This document shows positions 4,851 to 6,368 of a stretch of 6,368 nt of DNA, one piece after another. Source of the DNA: Ardenticatenia bacterium (GTDB taxonomy: Bacteria; Chloroflexota; Anaerolineae; Aggregatilineales; Ch27); NCBI GenBank assembly GCA_026983935.1, contig JALSTC010000817.1, positions 1 to 6,368 on the forward strand, in the 5' to 3' direction. The notes under the pieces are model-generated. The model was given only the letters and a program-made list of their open reading frames with translations, was not told the DNA's origin and made no database searches. The first letter of the stretch is position 1. Every line of letters starts with the position of its first letter. A program made the translations under genes and the position numbers.

Positions 4851-6368
4851 ATGCGTTATCAAAAAGTTTTGCTGCCGGTACTGGTATTCCTGTTTCTCTC
4901 GATCGCGCCCGCCGCGCCATCCCAGGCCCAGGGCGGCCCGGACGCCTGCCCTGCCATTGTGGAAACGGCTCTGACAAACGTAGCGCGTGTGTGTGACGGA
5001 CTGGGCCGCGACGAAGCATGCTATGGCAATACCCGCGTGGATGCCACTTTCTGGCTGCCGCGTGAAGATACATTCTTCAGCGCCCCCGGTGACAGCACCG
5101 CACTGATCGATCTGCAGACCATCGCCACCGCCCCACTGGACATGACCACCGGACAGTGGGGGCTGGCCCTGCTGAACCTGCAGGCCGACCTGCCGGAGAC
5201 GCTGCCGGGACAGGCCGTGACCTTCCTGCTGATGGGGGACGCCACGCTCTCCAACGCCGTCACGCCGGAAGAGGTCGCCGGGCCGGTCGTGCCGGTGCAG
5301 GCCACCACACGGGTGGCCTCCAACATGCGCAGCCGTCCGACCACCGCCGCCAACGTTGTGATCAGCGTCCCGGCCAGAACGCCCGTGACTCTGGTCGGGG
5401 TGAACGCGGCGCGGGACTGGTATGAGGTGCTGCTGGAAGGCGGCAGCCACGCCTGGATATACGGCGAGCTGGTGACCGTCCCGGACTTCAATCTGCTGAC
5501 CGCCCTGCCGGTGACTTACAGCAACACGGCCATTCCGCAGTACGGGCCGATGCAGGCCTTCTACTTCACGACCGGGCTGGGCGCGCCGGTCTGCAACGAA
5601 GCGCCCAACGCGCTGATCGTTCAGAGCACGGAGCTGGCCGAAGTCACACTCAACATCAACGAGCTGGAAATCCAGATCGGCTCGACGGTGATCTTCACCA
5701 CCGCCGCCCTGCCCGGCAATACAGGTCGGGCGCTGGTGGGGACGCTGGTGGAAGGACAGATGCGCACCAACGTGAACGGGATGCCCGTCAACCTGACCCG
5801 TCCCGGTCAATCGCTGGCTGTGACCCTCAATGAACAGGGACTGGTCGATCGGAACTCACGGCTCACCCGGCTGCGAGACGAACTGCCGGGCATGATGGCG
5901 CAGAATGCCTGCCGCACGGCCCTGATGTCCGGCCTGTTCAGCCTGCCGGGGCCGGATGCATGCAGCTTCACGCCGCGCTACTATATTCCCCCGCCGCCGC
6001 CCACCGCCGTGCCCACACCGGTCGGGCCGCAGATCAACTTCTTTGCAGACCGGACGACGATCGCCGTCGGGGAGTGCGTCAACCTGGGCTGGGACGTGGA
6101 AAATGTGCGCGAGGTGTACTACCAGGACATGGGCGTGGCCGGGCAGGGTTCCCGGCAGGAATGCCCGGAGTATAACAGCACCTACACGCTGCGTGTGGTG
6201 ACGCAGACCGGCGAAAGTCTGTCCCGCTCCATCACGATCACGGTGACCGGCGGCTACTACATCAACTTTGTCGCCGACCGCTACACGATCTTTTCCTCTG
6301 AGTGCGTGACCATCTCCTGGGACGTGGAGGGTGTGCAGGCCGTCTACTACGAAGATCTGCCCGTAACG
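4851..6368 (+). CDS. Secreted multidomain protein with SH3-like and tandem Ig-like domains (3' truncated)
   Basis: The frame is open for 506 codons from ATG 4851 to the right edge with no stop. Residues 1-26 are a Sec signal peptide (basic MRYQK, hydrophobic core 6-19, likely cleavage SQA|QG after A26), so the protein is exported. Residues 30-135 form a Cys-containing module (C33, C48, C57 in 'EACYGN', then WGLALLNLQADLPETLPGQ at 103-121) whose function I do not know. Residues about 153-210 are a bacterial SH3-like domain (VASNMRSRPTTAANV ... WYEVLLEGG ... AWIYGELV), often a cell-wall or peptide binder. Residues about 231-335 are beta-rich and end in PGQSLAVTL, possibly FecR-like. A Pro-rich linker (PPPPP at 380-384) leads to Ig-like repeats from 395 on. 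No catalytic residues are evident. A role at the cell surface in binding or adhesion is inference. It is transcribed divergently from cysS. Confidence 0.88.
   Translation, partial: MRYQKVLLPVLVFLFLSIAPAAPSQAQGGPDACPAIVETALTNVARVCDGLGRDEACYGNTRVDATFWLPREDTFFSAPGDSTALIDLQTIATAPLDMTTGQWGLALLNLQADLPETLPGQAVTFLLMGDATLSNAVTPEEVAGPVVPVQATTRVASNMRSRPTTAANVVISVPARTPVTLVGVNAARDWYEVLLEGGSHAWIYGELVTVPDFNLLTALPVTYSNTAIPQYGPMQAFYFTTGLGAPVCNEAPNALIVQSTELAEVTLNINELEIQIGSTVIFTTAALPGNTGRALVGTLVEGQMRTNVNGMPVNLTRPGQSLAVTLNEQGLVDRNSRLTRLRDELPGMMAQNACRTALMSGLFSLPGPDACSFTPRYYIPPPPPTAVPTPVGPQINFFADRTTIAVGECVNLGWDVENVREVYYQDMGVAGQGSRQECPEYNSTYTLRVVTQTGESLSRSITITVTGGYYINFVADRYTIFSSECVTISWDVEGVQAVYYEDLPVT
6033..6368 (+). 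repeat. Tandem Ig-like domain repeats inside the secreted protein
   Basis: Repeat 1 covers residues 395-470 (6033-6260). Repeat 2 begins at residue 471 (6261) and is cut by the window edge after 36 residues. The period is 76 residues (228 bp). Over the overlap 21 of 36 residues are identical, including INF-ADR, ECV, W-D-V-E and VYY. Repeat 1 has a Cys pair, C409 and C438 (QECP), and repeat 2 has the matching first Cys, C485, which suggests one disulfide per domain. The DNA copies have diverged at many codon third positions, so the duplication is not recent. Confidence 0.85.

Noticed and set aside
4836..5810. Long - strand open frame (324 codons) opposite the secreted protein gene
   Set aside because: Its composition is low-complexity G/R/H/Q with no domain. 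The + strand frame instead has a Shine-Dalgarno site, a signal peptide and recognisable SH3 and Ig-like domains.

Overview
The window looks like a stretch of a GC-rich bacterial chromosome. The best guess for the source is Chloroflexota (Anaerolineae-like). This rests on the secreted protein at the right end, which combines a Cys-containing N-terminal module with an 'ACYGN' motif, a bacterial SH3 domain and W-D-V-E Ig-like repeats, a combination I associate with that phylum. The assignment is inference; no rRNA or other decisive marker is present. The DNA is densely coding, with six protein genes (two cut by the window edges) and no tRNA, rRNA, CRISPR array or insertion sequence that I can see.

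Left block, + strand (2-2268): the 3' end of a PD40/TolB-like beta-propeller gene overlaps by 4 bp (ATGA) an OmpR/PhoB-type response regulator. Six bases after that comes an FkbM-family SAM-dependent methyltransferase. The spacing suggests one transcript. No histidine kinase gene lies beside the regulator inside the window.

Middle block, - strand (2277-4636): cysS (cysteinyl-tRNA synthetase) is transcribed towards an rlmB-like SpoU/TrmH-family RNA 2'-O-methyltransferase gene. This is a translation and RNA-modification pair that is also found as neighbours in Firmicutes. The 134-bp gap between them holds a perfect 8-bp-stem hairpin and a possible -10 box. cysS has a convincing sigma70-type promoter (TTCACA-17-TACAAT). 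The rlmB-like gene converges on the methyltransferase gene with only 8 bp between stop codons.

Right block, + strand (4851-6368, open at the right edge): a long secreted multidomain protein is transcribed divergently from cysS. It has a Sec signal peptide, an N-terminal Cys module, an SH3-like domain, a beta-rich domain that may be FecR-like, a proline-rich linker and tandem Ig-like repeats of 76 residues that continue past the window. The reading frame is open for 506 codons without a stop.

I found no clearly new defence, mobile or RNA-based system. The points most worth a second look are the uncharacterised modules of the secreted protein, the apparently orphan response regulator in a propeller-regulator-methyltransferase operon, and the palindrome between cysS and the rlmB-like gene, which may be a dispersed repeat.
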